A DNA stretch of 64,000 nt from Perognathus longimembris pacificus. Taxonomy: Eukaryota > Chordata > Mammalia > Rodentia > Heteromyidae. The notes below the pieces were generated by a model that saw only the letters and a program-made list of their open reading frames with translations, did not search any database and was not told the DNA's origin. Shown piece by piece: positions 34,527 through 48,500 of the stretch. The stretch is from positions 75,492,267 to 75,556,266 of the forward strand of contig NC_063161.1 of NCBI RefSeq assembly GCF_023159225.1, given 5' to 3'. The position numbers and the translations under genes were made by a program. The stretch's first letter is position 1, and each line of letters opens with the position of its first letter.

Positions 34527-34753
34527 TCAGTCCTGCTTGGGCTGCAGCTGCCGTTTCCAGGCCTCATTCAAGTAAACTAGTCGTTTGTAGTTGATGATGA
34601 GAAGGATGAAGTTCAGCACATATGTGGTGACGCAGATGATGCAAAACTCCTTCAGCACAAAGTACAGAATGTAGGCCAGGTACAGAGAGCCCACGACAGA
34701 CACGATGGAGGACGTCATGAGGATCAGAGCTGCAACTGCACTGGCTGTCATTC
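34527..34753 (-). CDS. VKORC1L1: VKORC1L1 exon 3 (coding part) and stop
   Basis: Encodes [20 protein letters not shown] through [15 protein letters not shown] to LQPKQD and TGA. It carries the CXXC redox pair and the last membrane segments. The acceptor follows a T- and C-rich tract (CTTTTTCCCCCAG). Confidence 0.96.
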
Positions 34754-37700
34754 CTGGGGGAAAAAGAGACACGGCTCAATCAGGCTCTGCCCCTCAGGAA
34801 GCATCGGCTCCAAGGGGCATTTTAGGAATACTAATCTCATCGCAAACTCTGACATTGGAGAACAAAATTACCTGTCTATTTTGTTAAGGTTAAGCAGGCT
34901 GACTTTGCAGACAGGATGCCAGTTTCACAGCTGCAATGTTTTTGATTTATCAATATTTCCACAGAAAATACTGCTTATTTCAGAAACTAGCCTCAGTTAA
35001 GCATATGCATATAAGAAGAAACTATTCCATGAAGCTGATGTGTAAAGTCCACATTCGCATATTGCTGGTGAGCAAAGGAACTGGTGACACCTCCTCAGGC
35101 TTTTCACTACAGGCTTCCCAGCTGAGAAGGGATGATTTGGTTTTCATCTTTACATCAAACTGATAAAAATCAAAAAACAACAACAACAGCAACAAAACAT
35201 ACTGGGATGTGACTATAACTACATGTTGCAAAAAAAAAGGAAGGAAAAAACAAACAGGAGCATTTCAAAGTGGTCAACTAGGTGACTATGAGAAACCACA
35301 CAACAAGTTGGCCATATTTGGGTTGGCCTCATCAAGAAAAAAGGCAATAATTAGGTGTGCATAGCCAGGGTTCTCAAGGCAAAAACATGCCTGAATTCTG
35401 GACTCGGCTTCACAATACTGTTATTTTGTTATTGTCTGTAAACAACAGTATATAAAGGATATATGCACTAATTGTCAAGGGCAGAAGAGAAGGTGGAACT
35501 TTCAATGGCTAGAAACAGTAAGAGGAAAAATAAGAATAGGCGATAGCAGGCTTAAAGACATCAACTAAGGAGCATCCTGATGCTTCCAGAACTACTGAGA
35601 CAGGGTTTTAGCTTACCTGAAGTTCTTATCAGAACCTCACAGTTATGCTCTGCATGACTAAGGTGCTGGCAAATTATCTGTGCCAGACAATGGCAAATCT
35701 GCTTCTGTCAGTCAAGTTTTATTGAAACTCAGTCATTCTCACTGATTTACAACTCTGTGGCTACTTTCACACTAGAAAGGCAGAGTTGAGCTGGTGTGGT
35801 AGCCCACAAAGCCTGAACTATTCTATTTGTGTGTGTTGTATGTGTGTACACGAGTGCAAACATGGCATGTGTGCCAGTACTAGGGCTTGAACTCAAGGCA
35901 TGTGTGCTGTCTCTTAGCTTTTTCACGGAAGGCTGGTGCTCTGCTACTTAAGCCACAGCTCTAATGTGGCTCTACTGTGGATTTTGGGGGGTTAATTGGA
36001 GATAAGAGTTTCATGAACTTTCCTGCTGGAGCTGGCTTTGAACCATGATCCTCAGATTTCAGCCTCCTGAGGAGCAAGGATTACAGGCGTCAGCCATCAG
36101 TCCCTAGCACTATTTTTCTTGTTGGTCTTTTACTGAAAACATTTTGTGGCTTCACCTACGTTAAATATCTAAAACTTCAAAATATGAATGCCGTCATCTT
36201 TATTTTAGCCAAGATAGGTTTTTGTGGGCAGTTGTAGGAATTAAACTCAAGGCCCTACCATCTCAACCAACAACAAGGAGCCCTGGTGTGTGCCTGTCAT
36301 CCACTCTGTCTGGAAACAAAACAGAATAGAGGTCCAGGAAGGCCTGAACAAAAACAAAACAAAACAAAGACCTATCTCAAAAAAAAAAAAATCAGAGCAG
36401 AAATGTAGGGACAAAGGGTGAACAAATGCAGCAGTGGTACTCAGTAGACATGATGTAGAAAATGAACTATACAACTGGTAGGTGAGGACGGGAAAAAACT
36501 GGGAGAGATCGAGGGAAGGGTGACAGTGTCCAAAAAGAAATATACTCTTTATCTGACTTAACTACAATGCCTCTGTATATCACTTTTATAATAACAATAA
36601 ATTAAAAAATTAATCAGAGCAAAAAAGGCTAGAGGCATGGCTCAAACTGTAGAGTGCCTGCCTGGCAAGACAAAGCCCTGTGTTTAAACCTAGATACCTT
36701 CAGAAGGGCTAGTGGGACTTAATATGTTGATATAAAAAGAAAATCAAGCTAGGATACATGAAAAAAAGAAGAAAAAACTGGCAAGCTGTAGAACAGTGTA
36801 TACAGCATCTGCCTTTCACATTTAGAGGAAGAAATCAAGATTACTTATTGCAATTCCTATGTGTATTCATAAACTCCACAACTAGAAGGTGGCCATGGGG
36901 TTAGAGTGCAGGGGATGGGGCCACATGGCACCAAACCATTATAGAACATGGAATGTGCATGCTGTGTGGAGCACGGAAGGGAGTGGACACAGAGGCTCAG
37001 ATGTTCTCCAGTGACATCACATAAGCATGTACGGAGCTCTAAAATGTCCAGGGAAGCATGAATGGAAGTAATACGTATAATAAGTTAATCTTATAAATAA
37101 AAACCTGACTCTATCTGCTAAATAACCAGATTTTCCTTAGGCCCTTTTCTATTAAAAGAAAATACTTTTAATACATTTTTATTTTATGCTTATAATTTTA
37201 TGTACTTTATGTGGTTCTTTAGAACTCCAACAGAACAAATGTACATAATAAGAAGTGAATTTCGCCTCCCCTCTAGTCACCAGCTCCTGGTCTACACAGT
37301 TACATGCATTCATACAAGCATATATGTGCCTTCTGCCTATTTAACTATAATTTGCTTTTCACTCAGTGCCTACCTTAGTCCTTTCTACTATGGAAGTGCC
37401 CCAATACATTCAGTCATTACCTAATGTTGGACTACTTCTAATTTTTTGCTATTTTAAACGCCACTGCTATGAGTACCCTTATGTACACATCTTTATATTT
37501 CTGAACAATTAACATATACAGAGCTGAGCAGACTTGATAGGATTATTCAGAAAAGTCCACAAATTTGCCTCATGACAAACCAACTTCAGACAGAAGAGTT
37601 AGATATATTTTTAATGAATCAAATCACAGAAACACTTGTAAATCATGGGATAAAATATTAACAGTTGCAATGCAAAAAGCAAAAGTGAAGGCATTTAAGT

Positions 37701-40700
37701 ATAAAATCTTATACAATAAAATTCACAAAACCAACAAAGGATAAAGTGAGTTAAAGTATCTGTAATATGAAAAAATAAATTATCTCAATAATCTGGCAAA
37801 ATAAAGAAAATATAGTAAAGTTAAAATAACAGTTACTAATATCTTAGAAATCTGACAAAGACACTTGTAAAAAATGAAGCCTGGATGAAGATAGACAATG
37901 TTAGAATCCACTAAAATTCCTATGTGCTCTGACTCATTAATCCCATGCCTGGAAATGAGTTTTGTGGGAATAATTCAGAGGGATAGGGAAGAAGGGACTT
38001 TAAACAAAGTCGATCATTACAGCATTATTAAGAATAAAGAAGGCTGGGGATATGGCCTAGTGGCAAGAGTGCCTGCCTCGGATACACGAGGCCCTAGGTT
38101 CGATTCCCCAGCACCACATATACAGAAAACGGCCAGAAGCGGTGCTGTGGCTCAAGCGGCAGAGTGCTAGCCTTAGCGGGAAGAAGCCAGGGACAGTGCT
38201 CAGGCCCTGAGTCCAAGGCCCAGGACTGGCAAAAAAAAAAAAAAAAAAAAAGAATAAAGAAAATGTGAAACCTAGAGGTCAACAAAAACAAAACACAGAA
38301 AATAGGCAGCACATTGGAGCTGGGAATATGGCCTAGTGGCAAGAGTGCTTGCCTCCCTGGGTTCGAGCACCACATATATAGAAAATGGCCAGAAGTGGCG
38401 CTGTGGCCCAAGTGGCAGAGTGTTAGCCTTGAGCAAACAGAAGCCAGGGACAGTGCTCAAGCCCTGAGTTCAAGCCCCAGGACTGGCAAAAAAAGAAAAG
38501 AAAAGAAAATAGGCAGCACTACACTGAAGGTAAGCAATCTCACAAAATAAATTTGAAGGTTTTAAAATGCAGAAGACAGAGCTGAGGATGTAGCTCAGTT
38601 GTGGAGCACTTTCCTAGCTTATGGGAAGCCTGAATTTGATCCCTAGTACTGCAAAAGAAAAACAAACAGCAGGCAGTGGAAGCAGTAGGCATTTAAAGTG
38701 GTGGATTTAGGAACATCATCTTCATAATATTTTTAAATGGCTACATAGCCTCAATACAGTAAGAAGCCAAGTGTACAAAGACTGGAGTATAATCTCCAAA
38801 ACAGGACTGGCAATGAAATGTTGCTATTCACGATTAAATACTGATTGATAGCAAGTCCAATGTTAGCATCATTAAAACAATACAAAAACAAAATAAAAAC
38901 CCTCAGTTGAGTCATGTTTTCATAACACAGAAATATGATGCAAGCTTTATGCTTCTATTTGATATAAAGACACTTCAGAGCAAAGACACAAAACACTAAA
39001 TGGAATATAACAAATTCATTTTTGTATTGCTGTATAGATACTTACCAAGTAATAACTGCAGTATATAAAATATAAGTCCAAAGACACTGTTTGGCTGGTT
39101 TAATACACCATCCTTTCCAAAAATGGAACCCAAAAGACCAAATCCTCGACCCCATCTGTAAAATAAGGAAAACCAGTAACCCTATATTTAACATTCCCTA
39201 CGTTTAAAATGTAAAATTAGTTGAGAATGCTATCCAGTTGTAAAATAAGCCAAGTTGCCAAACTTCTCAAGTATCTTTTGTTCAGAGTGATTATCCACAA
39301 AGGGCTGCCAGTCACCAGACTTCTGTATTTCTAATACAACATGCGTAAACATGCCAATGTGCCCATCAGAATCTCTAAGCAGCCTGATCTCTTATCTTCT
39401 CTTTTCCAAAAGGTAACACCATCGGCAATGGCTAATGAACTCCTCTGAGTTGAAGCCAAGGCCTCTTAGTAGTGGTATACTGACCTTTTGGACTACATCA
39501 TTCTTTTTGGTGGGGTGGCTCTGTGTGCTGTCGTGTTTAGCAATATCCCTGGCCTCTACCTTACTTGCTCCTCACACTGTTTCCCATCTCCAACCGTGAC
39601 TACCAAAATGTCCTCAGTCTTTGCCAAATGGTCCCTTGGGACCAGTTGAAAGCGACATCAGTAGCTCCTTCATTCAAAGTATATAGACTGAGTCGTTTCC
39701 TGGCAAATTTCACTAAGCTATGCATGAAAACATATGTAGAACTTCCGTAGAACCTAGTTCCAAAGGAAAAAAATTGACACATTATATGCCCAAACAATAT
39801 TCAAAGTTAGCCATCAAATTCCATATTTGACTTAAGATTTTTAGAATCTTATTTTCTTACTCTTAAGAAGGGATTACTGGGCTGGGAATATGGCTTAGTA
39901 ATAGAGTGCTTGTCTAGCATGCATGAAGCCCTAGGTTCGATTCCTCAGTACCACATACATAGAAAAGGCCAGAAGTGGCACTGTGGCTCAAATGGTAGAG
40001 TGCTAGCTGTGAGCAAAAGGAGCCAGGGACTGAGTTCAAGCCCCAGGGCTGGGGGAATGAAAATCAAATTTGATGCAAATATCAAACCAACATTTGCTTT
40101 GGATAAAAACTATTGAAAGATTTTAACTGAATTACAGTGCTTTTTAAATGACAAAAGTCAGAAGGAGGGGCTGGGAATATGGCCTAGTGGCAAGAGTGCT
40201 TGCCTCCTACACATGAAGCTCTCGGTTCGATTCCCCAGCACCACATATATGGAAAACGGCCAGAAGGGGCACTGTGGCTCAGGTGGCAGAGTGCTAGCCT
40301 TGAGCAGGAAGAAGCCAAGGATGGTGCTCAGGCCCTGAGTCCAAGGCCCAGGACTGGCCAAAAAAAAAAAGTCAGAAGGAATGCACTCTAGAAAAATCTA
40401 AACTTTGGTTCTGAAGACAAATTGCTTACTTATAAGGATAGTGATTTTTATTAGTTATACTGGTTTAGTAATTCTCAAGTTCATGAGAAAATGAGCCAGG
40501 TGCTAGTGACGCATACCCACAATCCCAGCTACTCAGAAGGCCTGAGATCTGAGGAGCACAGCTCAAAACTAGCCTGGGCAGGAAAGTCTCTGAGACTTTT
40601 AACTCCAATTAACCAGCAAAAAGCTAGAAGTGGAGGTGTGGCTCAAGTGGTAGAGCACCAACCTTGCATGAAAAAGCTAAGGACAACACCTAGACCCCAA

Positions 40701-42548
40701 GTTCAAGCCCTAGTACCATCATACATGTAAAAAGAAATCTCATCATCATGATGTTGGAGTAAGAATAATATAATGTTACAACCAAGAGAACCATGAAGGT
40801 TTCCAGTTACATTTCAAAGTGTGCAGATATTTATGAGCATGCGTACACTTGAGGTGCTGGTGTTGAACACAACAGAGGAAGCGCTCCCCGCCTTGTGGCG
40901 CTTAGGAGTCTAGTTAGGGAAGCAGTAAGCAGGCAAACACATGACTGAGTTGCCTCTAGAGATGGAGGAGCCACACTGATATACAGGAAAATTGGGGTTC
41001 TGAAAATCTTAAGTCTGTGTTCCTCTACCAGCCCTTGCCCACAATATTCCGGTGGTGCTGGTGCTTGTGGTCTGAAGACCTTACCATGAAGCCTGCTGAC
41101 TCACATAGAAAGAAATGGGCAGAGCTCTTGTAACTAAGTGGCCAGGGAAGAACTTTCTTAGCAATTAAACTTTAAAAGAAATCCTGAAGGGTGAGGAATC
41201 AGTCTCATGAGAAATGGCAAATACAAAGATCTTCAGTAGGAATAAGCTGTGAGTGTACCAGACAGCATTGGACTGACACACCATGATCAGGAGAAAGAGG
41301 CTCAAGTCCAGTCATCTGAACCATCCAAGGGCCCAGTTTGCAGGCCTTGATGAAGAGATGGAATTTTAATCTAATCGCAATGGATGCATTTAGGAATGAT
41401 GTCACTCCGGGTGATGGTGTAAAGACAACCTACAGCAGAGCAGAGTGAATAAGGGAGAGACTGCAGGCAATCAAATTTCCTGACTTATTCATGTGGAGTA
41501 GGAGTTCAAATTTAGTCACTGCCTCTGCAATAGAAATAATTGGGCATACTGCCAAAATTACTGGGTAAAAACTGCCTAGTTCATTCTCTAAGATCACATG
41601 GGTATTTTCCTTGAAAACAATGTGATAATTCCCAAAATGAAGAATTATTTCATCAGCAAGTACACATTTTCCCAGTGCTGATGTCTCATGCTTGTAATCC
41701 TGGATATACAGGAGATGGAGATCTGAGGATTCAGGTTTAAAGCCAGCCTGGGCAGGAAAGTCCATGAGATTCTTATCTCCAATTAACCATCAAAAAGCCA
41801 GAAGTAGAAGTAGAGCTGTGTCTCCAGTGGCAGAGTGCTAGCATTAAGCAAAAGCTTAGTGACAGACCCTGATCAAGTTCCAGACCTGGCGCATATGTGC
41901 ATACGTGTGCACCTACACACACACTAAGTTTTCAAAGTAACACCGAAGTCTTACAGAGAACCAGATTTCCCTATTCCACTCTTCCCTGTGATTGATTCTG
42001 ACCCCAGAGACAATCACTTTGATATTTCTCACTACTCTGTGAACTCCATTTACCTGCACATTTCTAAGTAATATGTTTCTTTGTCTGTCAGTTCAAAATA
42101 TTACCTTTTGACATTTTAATATGGTAGGTCAGTGCTGCTTTAAAGAATTATAGAGAGCCACCCAAACATATGAAGTGAACAGAAGTGAACAGGCCTCTGT
42201 AACGAATTTCCCAAGCAGAGTCACCCAGACCAGCAACCACGCCTGTCCTTTTCACTCACTGTTATTTGCACACCAATCAACGGTGACTTTTAGTTCCTTT
42301 TTAAGGTGGAAGAGGATAAAGAAATAGAGTCCAGGCTGGTCTGGAACTTGCAATGTTCTTGCCTCATTTCACAAGGTATCAACACATACCTGGTGGGGTT
42401 TTGGGTTTTTTATTGTTTTTGGTGTTTTGTGTGGTGTGTGGTGGGGTGTTTTTTTTTTAATTCTGTTTTGTTTTTGCAGTAGTAGGGTTTAAATTTTGAG
42501 ATCTGCACTTCCTAGACAAGCCCTGTTTCCCAATATCTCTCTCTGTTT

Positions 42549-42587
<39 letters not shown>

Positions 42588-45500
42588 TGTCTCTCTTTCC
42601 TCTCCTCTCCTTCTCTCTCTGATTGGTCTTGGGTCTTGAACTCTGGGCCTGGGCGCTGTCCCTGAGCTCTTCCGCTCAAGGCTAGCACTCTACCACTTCA
42701 GCCACAGTGCCACTTCCAGTTTTCTGGAGGTTAATTGGAGATAAGAGTCCCACAGATTTTTCTGCCCGGACTGACTTTGAACTGGGATCCTCAGATCTCA
42801 GCCTCCTGAGTAGCTAGGACTATAGGTGTGAGCCACTGGCACCCTGCCAACGCACAAATCTTAACTACATAATTTTGACAAATGTCTATATCTAGGCAAA
42901 TGACACCATCACATACAGAATGCATCCACCACCCCATTCGATTCTGCCCAGCTCCTTCCTTTCATCCACAATTCTGTGTGTGTGTGTGCAGTAAGTTTGT
43001 GGACAGCAAGGATTGCAGCAGCCCAGTCTCCAAAGCAAAACTAGGTGACTAGACTCCTGGGTTTCAATGCTGTGCTCTTAACTTTGTGTCCCACTGTTAC
43101 AAAAACTGATGATCATCCCAGCATTCTCAACCAGAAAGAAAAATCCATTATTCCTTTTATAAATGTAATTAGTACAGTTAATGATAAAATTGCATATAAT
43201 ACTATAAGCAAGTTAGCTCATAGGCAAAGTAGACTGGTATTGCAAATGACTCTCTTCCTTGGCAAGGTAACTACCATTCTATCTGCTATAAGATGTCTTT
43301 GGTGAATGCACTTGACAGGACTTCCTTTTTAAGGCTGACTAGTATGCCACTGTATATATACCACATTTGTTATGCATTCATCCACTAATAAGCATGTGGT
43401 TGTTTTCATCTCTTGGCATACAAAGCTGCCTCAACAATTAAAATTGCTCTTGTAATTTTTTTCACCCATTCCTCTGAAAAAGCCCATATGATAGTAAAAT
43501 TCAGATAAAAATTCAACGTCAAGGCAACGTCAAAGCAGATGAGGCCCTTGAACCAAAGAGGGCTCATGGGAGAAGTAGCTTTGAGCAAATATGCAAAAGC
43601 CATCCATACTGCCTTCATTTTAAGTTCATGAGTTATACTGTCTAGAGGAAAAGATAACCATATAATGTATATGCTGATCCAGAGGGTGAAACAAAACCAT
43701 GGGAATTAGTCATAGAAATAATGTTCAGGCCAGGCATCAGTGGCTCATGCCTGTAATCCTAGCTACTCAGGATGCTGAGAATTGAGGATCACGGTTCAAA
43801 GCCAGCCAGGGCAGCAAAGTCCATGAGACTCTTATCTCCAATTAACCACCAGAAAACCAGAAGTGGCGCAGTGGTTCAAGTGGTAGAGTGCTAGCGTTGG
43901 GCTGAAGATCTAAGGGATAGCGCCCAGGCCTAGAGTTCAAGCCCACGACTGACAAAAAATATAAATAAATAATTCAGCTTAAAAAGAACTACCCAATTTT
44001 TTTTCCAGTTATGTTAAGAACTCAAAAGAGTCACAACAAGTAAAAGGAAAAGGGATCCTGGCTGTATAAAAAGGTACAGCAATTAAGTATATTATTGTCT
44101 GAGTAATGGTGGCTCACTATAATTCTAACTACTCAGGAGGCTGAGATCTTGAGGGTCACAGTTCAAAGTCAGCCCAGGCAGAAAAGTCTATGAGGCTCTT
44201 ATCTCCAATAAACCAGCAAAAAGCCAGAACCTGGGCTGAGAATGTGGCTTAGTGGTAGAGTGCTTGCCTAGCATGCATGAAGCCCTGGGTTCGATTCCTC
44301 AGCACCACATAAACAAAAAAAGCCAGAAGTGGCGCTGTGGTTCAAGTCGTCAGTGCTAGCCTTGAGCAAAAGAAGTTCAGGGACAGGAGCTGGGGATATG
44401 GCCTAGTGGCCAGAGTACTTGCCTCATATACATGAAGACCTGGGTTCAATTCCCCAGCACCACATATACAGAAAATGGCCAGAAGTGGCGCTGTGGCTCA
44501 AGTGGCAGAGTGCTAGCCTTGAGCAAAGAGAAGCCAGGGACAGTGCTCAGGCCCTGAGTCCAAGCCCCAGCACTGGCAAAAAAAAAAAAAAAAAAAAGGG
44601 TCAGGGACAGTGCTCAGCCCCTAAGTTCAAGCCCAGCACTGGCAGTAAGAGAGAAAGAGAGAGAAAGAGAAAGAGAGAGAGAGCATGCCAGAACCTGAGG
44701 TGTACACAGGATTGAATGAACCCAGGAGTCTAAGCCCAGACTGGGCAACACAGTGGGATTTTTTTTTTTGTTGTTTTGTTTTGTTTTTAAAAGGGGAAAT
44801 GAGAAAGGTAAAAATGACAAAGACCATAATTCACTGACTCCATTAGCCCTGTGGTCTGAGCATACCAAGCAAAAGACAAAATATGAGCTGGAGGTGAGGC
44901 TCAAGTGGCAGAACATTTGCCTAGCAAGTGCAAGACCTTTTAATTCTTAGTACCTCCAAGAAAAAAATTACTGTGATGTATATATACTGTTAAGAAGTCT
45001 GATAATGGTTCCTTCTTAAAAAATAAGTCCCTGGGGCTGGGGATATAGCCTAGTGGCAAGAGTGCCTGCCTCGGATACACGAGGCCCTAGGTTCGATTCC
45101 CCAGCACCACATATACAGAAAACGGCCAGAAGCGGCGCTGTGGCTCAAGTGGCAGAGTGCTAGCCTTGAGCGGGAAGAAGCCAGGGACAGTGCTCAGGCC
45201 CTGAGTCCAAGGCCCACGACTGGCAAAAAAAATAAATAAATAAATAAAAAATAAGTCCCTGGAGGGTTATTCCTAGCAGGAATTGGTAAACTATTCCCTT
45301 TGGCCAAAGCTAGCCCACTGCCTCTTTGTAAGTAAAGTTTGATGGGAACACAGCCACTCTCATTCATTTAGTTTCTGGCTGCTTTTGCACTAACAGAACA
45401 ACAAGTAGTAGGGACACAGATCATATGGCCCCCAAAGTCTACCATATTTCCTATCTAGCCCTTTATTTAAAAAGCTGCAAACTTCTGTATTTGATCAGTA

Positions 45501-48500
45501 TGATATCACTATTGACAATACAGTTATAGTATGTGAAGCCAGTATCCACATTAACAGAAGACAGACAAATTGGCTACTAAGTGCCTCTTTGCCACCAGAG
45601 GTTTCACAATGGAATTTAACTTGGTGTGTCCATCCTGACTCTAGTTCTGGGCTCTAAAATCTCCAAACCCAAAAAAGTTTTGAGCAGCTGCTCTGTCCAG
45701 ACTTGGTGAGGCATGGATTAAGATGTTAGGCCAGATGGAGACCCCACTCATAGCCTCTTCCTATGCTGCAGGACACAAGAACCAAACACTCTACACATTC
45801 TTGTACTCAAACAGAAGCCCCTCAATCACAGGAGAAAATCTGATCGCCCATTTTTACTGCAGATAAAATCAGCACCAAGCTGCCACCTATTATCTTGTAA
45901 CTATCACGCAGCCATATAGCACCCCAACCTTTCTCCTTTCCAACCAAACCTCTCAACAATGTCTTCTGAAGTCTAGTCACCTCTCAACTAAAAAAAAAAG
46001 AAAAAATTTTCTGCCTGCTTTTGCTAGGCTCCAACAAGAATTTTCTCAGATTATTCTCCTTCTTCATTTTTGCTATAACTATGCTCTTTTTGATGTCTTA
46101 CAAATCTCCTACTCCTTGGAGGTATGCTTCAGTGTAACGAGGCATGCCCTGACATAGCTCTTATTACTGCCACACTGCAACCTATCACTTTTAGGGTCCC
46201 ACACTCTCATCCAACTTCAGCCTTTTCTCCCAAAGCCCTGTCATCTTTTTGAGACCTCAACATTACAGAGAGGAACAACCACATCAAAAGCCTTAGTAAT
46301 AACAGCTCCCATGATTAAATGTTCTAGTTGCTCATTACAATTGAAGAACTGAGTGATGGTTAATACTCTCCAAAATGAAGACACCAAGTCACTGACTCCA
46401 GAAGGGCTGAACCCAAACAGGCATATGAAGAAAATGAATGCAGACACATCTTAGCAAAACCAGGCCTCTTTAAATAAATCCAGAAGTGAGAGAAATGGAC
46501 ACATTTCTGCCAAAGTGCTAACAGTAGGACAGCTATAAGCAACAGAATAAAAGAAACAGAAAGACAACAAACAGCCAGCCTATAAAACTAGCAAGTCTAA
46601 ATCTTAAGCCACAAAGTTTTCTTTTCCAGATGAATAAAAGCTGAATGTGTCCACAAGCAGATCAGAACTAGAAGACATTCTCCAGGCAAAAGAAAGCTAA
46701 GACTAGACAGCAGCACCACCAAGACACAGGGAATGAAGAAGGCTGGCAGAAATTAAAAGTAAAATGAGTGCCTGGAGCTGGTGGATCACACCTGTCATCC
46801 TAGCTACTCAGGAGGCTGAGATCTGAGGATCACAGTTCAAAGCCAGCCAGGGCAGAAAAGTCCATGAGACTCTTATTGAGACTCTTATCTCCAGTTAACC
46901 ACCAGAAAACCGGAAGTGGCAGTGTGGCTCAAAGTGGTAGAGTGCTAGCTTTAGCTGAAGAGCTCAGGGACAGCATCCAGGCCTAGAGTCCAAGCCCTAT
47001 GAAAAAAACAAACACGATAATAACCTCAAAGGTATGAGAATAATAAGCAATACATCGATATTTCAGGATCCATGTACTAGTGGAAAAGTAATAAAGTTAT
47101 TTATTAATATCAGACTTCAATAAGCCACGGACACACAGTATAATCTATAAAATGAATAAAAATATAAGTAACTATACTTAAATAAGTAAATGGATATAGT
47201 AATACAGGGTGGGGAAAGTAAATTATAGATGTTTGAGTAATCCAAGAGAAAGCAAGAGGAGGAAAACAACATAGGAACATATAGAGGGGTAGGGAAGGGG
47301 AGTATGAATGAACAAAGGCACAGGAAGAAGTGCAGCCAGGATACTCAAATGTATATATGTGACCAAGGCAGTGGGAAATGAGAAATAAACCCTAGGAAGG
47401 AAAGAGATGGGATGGGGAAGAATGACGAAAGGGGTGACTCTGATCACATTAAATTTGTAAAGCCTGTACAACCTTTTGAGACAATGTCTCACTATGTAGC
47501 CCAGGCTGGCTTTGAACCTTCTTGATCCTCCTGCCTCAGCTCCTGAGTCCTGGGGATCACATGTGTGTACCACTGCAGCTGGCTAGGTTTTGTTTTATGG
47601 TATTATGGTTTGAACTTGAGGCTGTGTCCTCAGTCCTAAGTGTTAGTTTTTAAGTTCACATATATCAGTAATTAAACTGACCACATATAAGGGCTATAAA
47701 AAACACATGTGACAACAATGTGACATGGCTAACACTGCGATTAAAAGACTATATCCAAAGTTGGTGCTGGTGGCTTACGCCTGTAATCCTAGCTATTCAG
47801 GAGGCTGAGATCTGAGGATCTTGGTTCAAAGCCAGCCTGGGCAGGAAAGTCTCTAAAACTTTTATCTCCACTAAAGTACCCAAAGAAGGCTAGAAGTGGC
47901 ATTGTGGCTCAAGTAGTAGAGTGCTAGCCTTGAGAAAAAAAGCTCAGAGACAGCACCCAGGCCCTGAGTTCAAGCCCCACAACTGGCATGTCAAAGGAAT
48001 GGGAAGAGAAAGGGAAAGGAAGGGAAGGGGAGGGGAGAGGAGGGAAGAGACTATATCCATAAATGCATGCACTAGTGATCCAAGTATCCATTTTTTTTTA
48101 AGTTATATGGAAAAACCCTGTAAACTAAATCCTCCTAAAGCAGAAGAAACTAGTAAGTATAAGAGAAATGGGGGGGGGGGGGGAGGCTGGGAATATGGCT
48201 TAGTGGCAAGTGTGCTTGCCTCATATACATGAAACCCTGGGTTCAATTCTCCAGCACCACATATACAGAAAATGGCCAGAAGTGGCACTGTGGCTCAAGT
48301 GGCAGAGTGCTAGCCTTGAGCAAAAAGAAGGCAGGGACAGTGCTCAGGCCCTGAGTTCAAGCCCCAGGACTGGAAAAAAAAATAAAGAGAAATAGGGATG
48401 GGGCTGGGAATATGGCCTAGTGGCAAGAGTACTTGCCTCAAATACATGAAACCCTGGGTTCGATTCCTCAGCACCACATATATAGAAAGGGCCAGAGGTG

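Larger units (their letters stand above)
37140..38850. mobile_element. Ancient L1-like DNA, split by two young SINEs
   Basis: Motifs such as CACTCAGTGCCTACCTTAGT, GCTATTTTAAACGCCACTGC and, at 37860-38035, a block ending CATTACAGCATTATTAAGAA resemble old L1 3' regions. Orientation may change within. Tentative. Confidence 0.4.
34754..39045 (-). other. VKORC1L1: VKORC1L1 intron 2
   Basis: Contains unique sequence to about 35780, a B1-Geo (-) at 35872-36108, an L1 3' end (+) at 36400-36610, an ID-like fragment (+) at 36622-36720, old L1-like DNA (37140-38850) split by two IDL-Geo elements, and a plain ID-like monomer (+) at 38577-38668. Confidence 0.75.
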
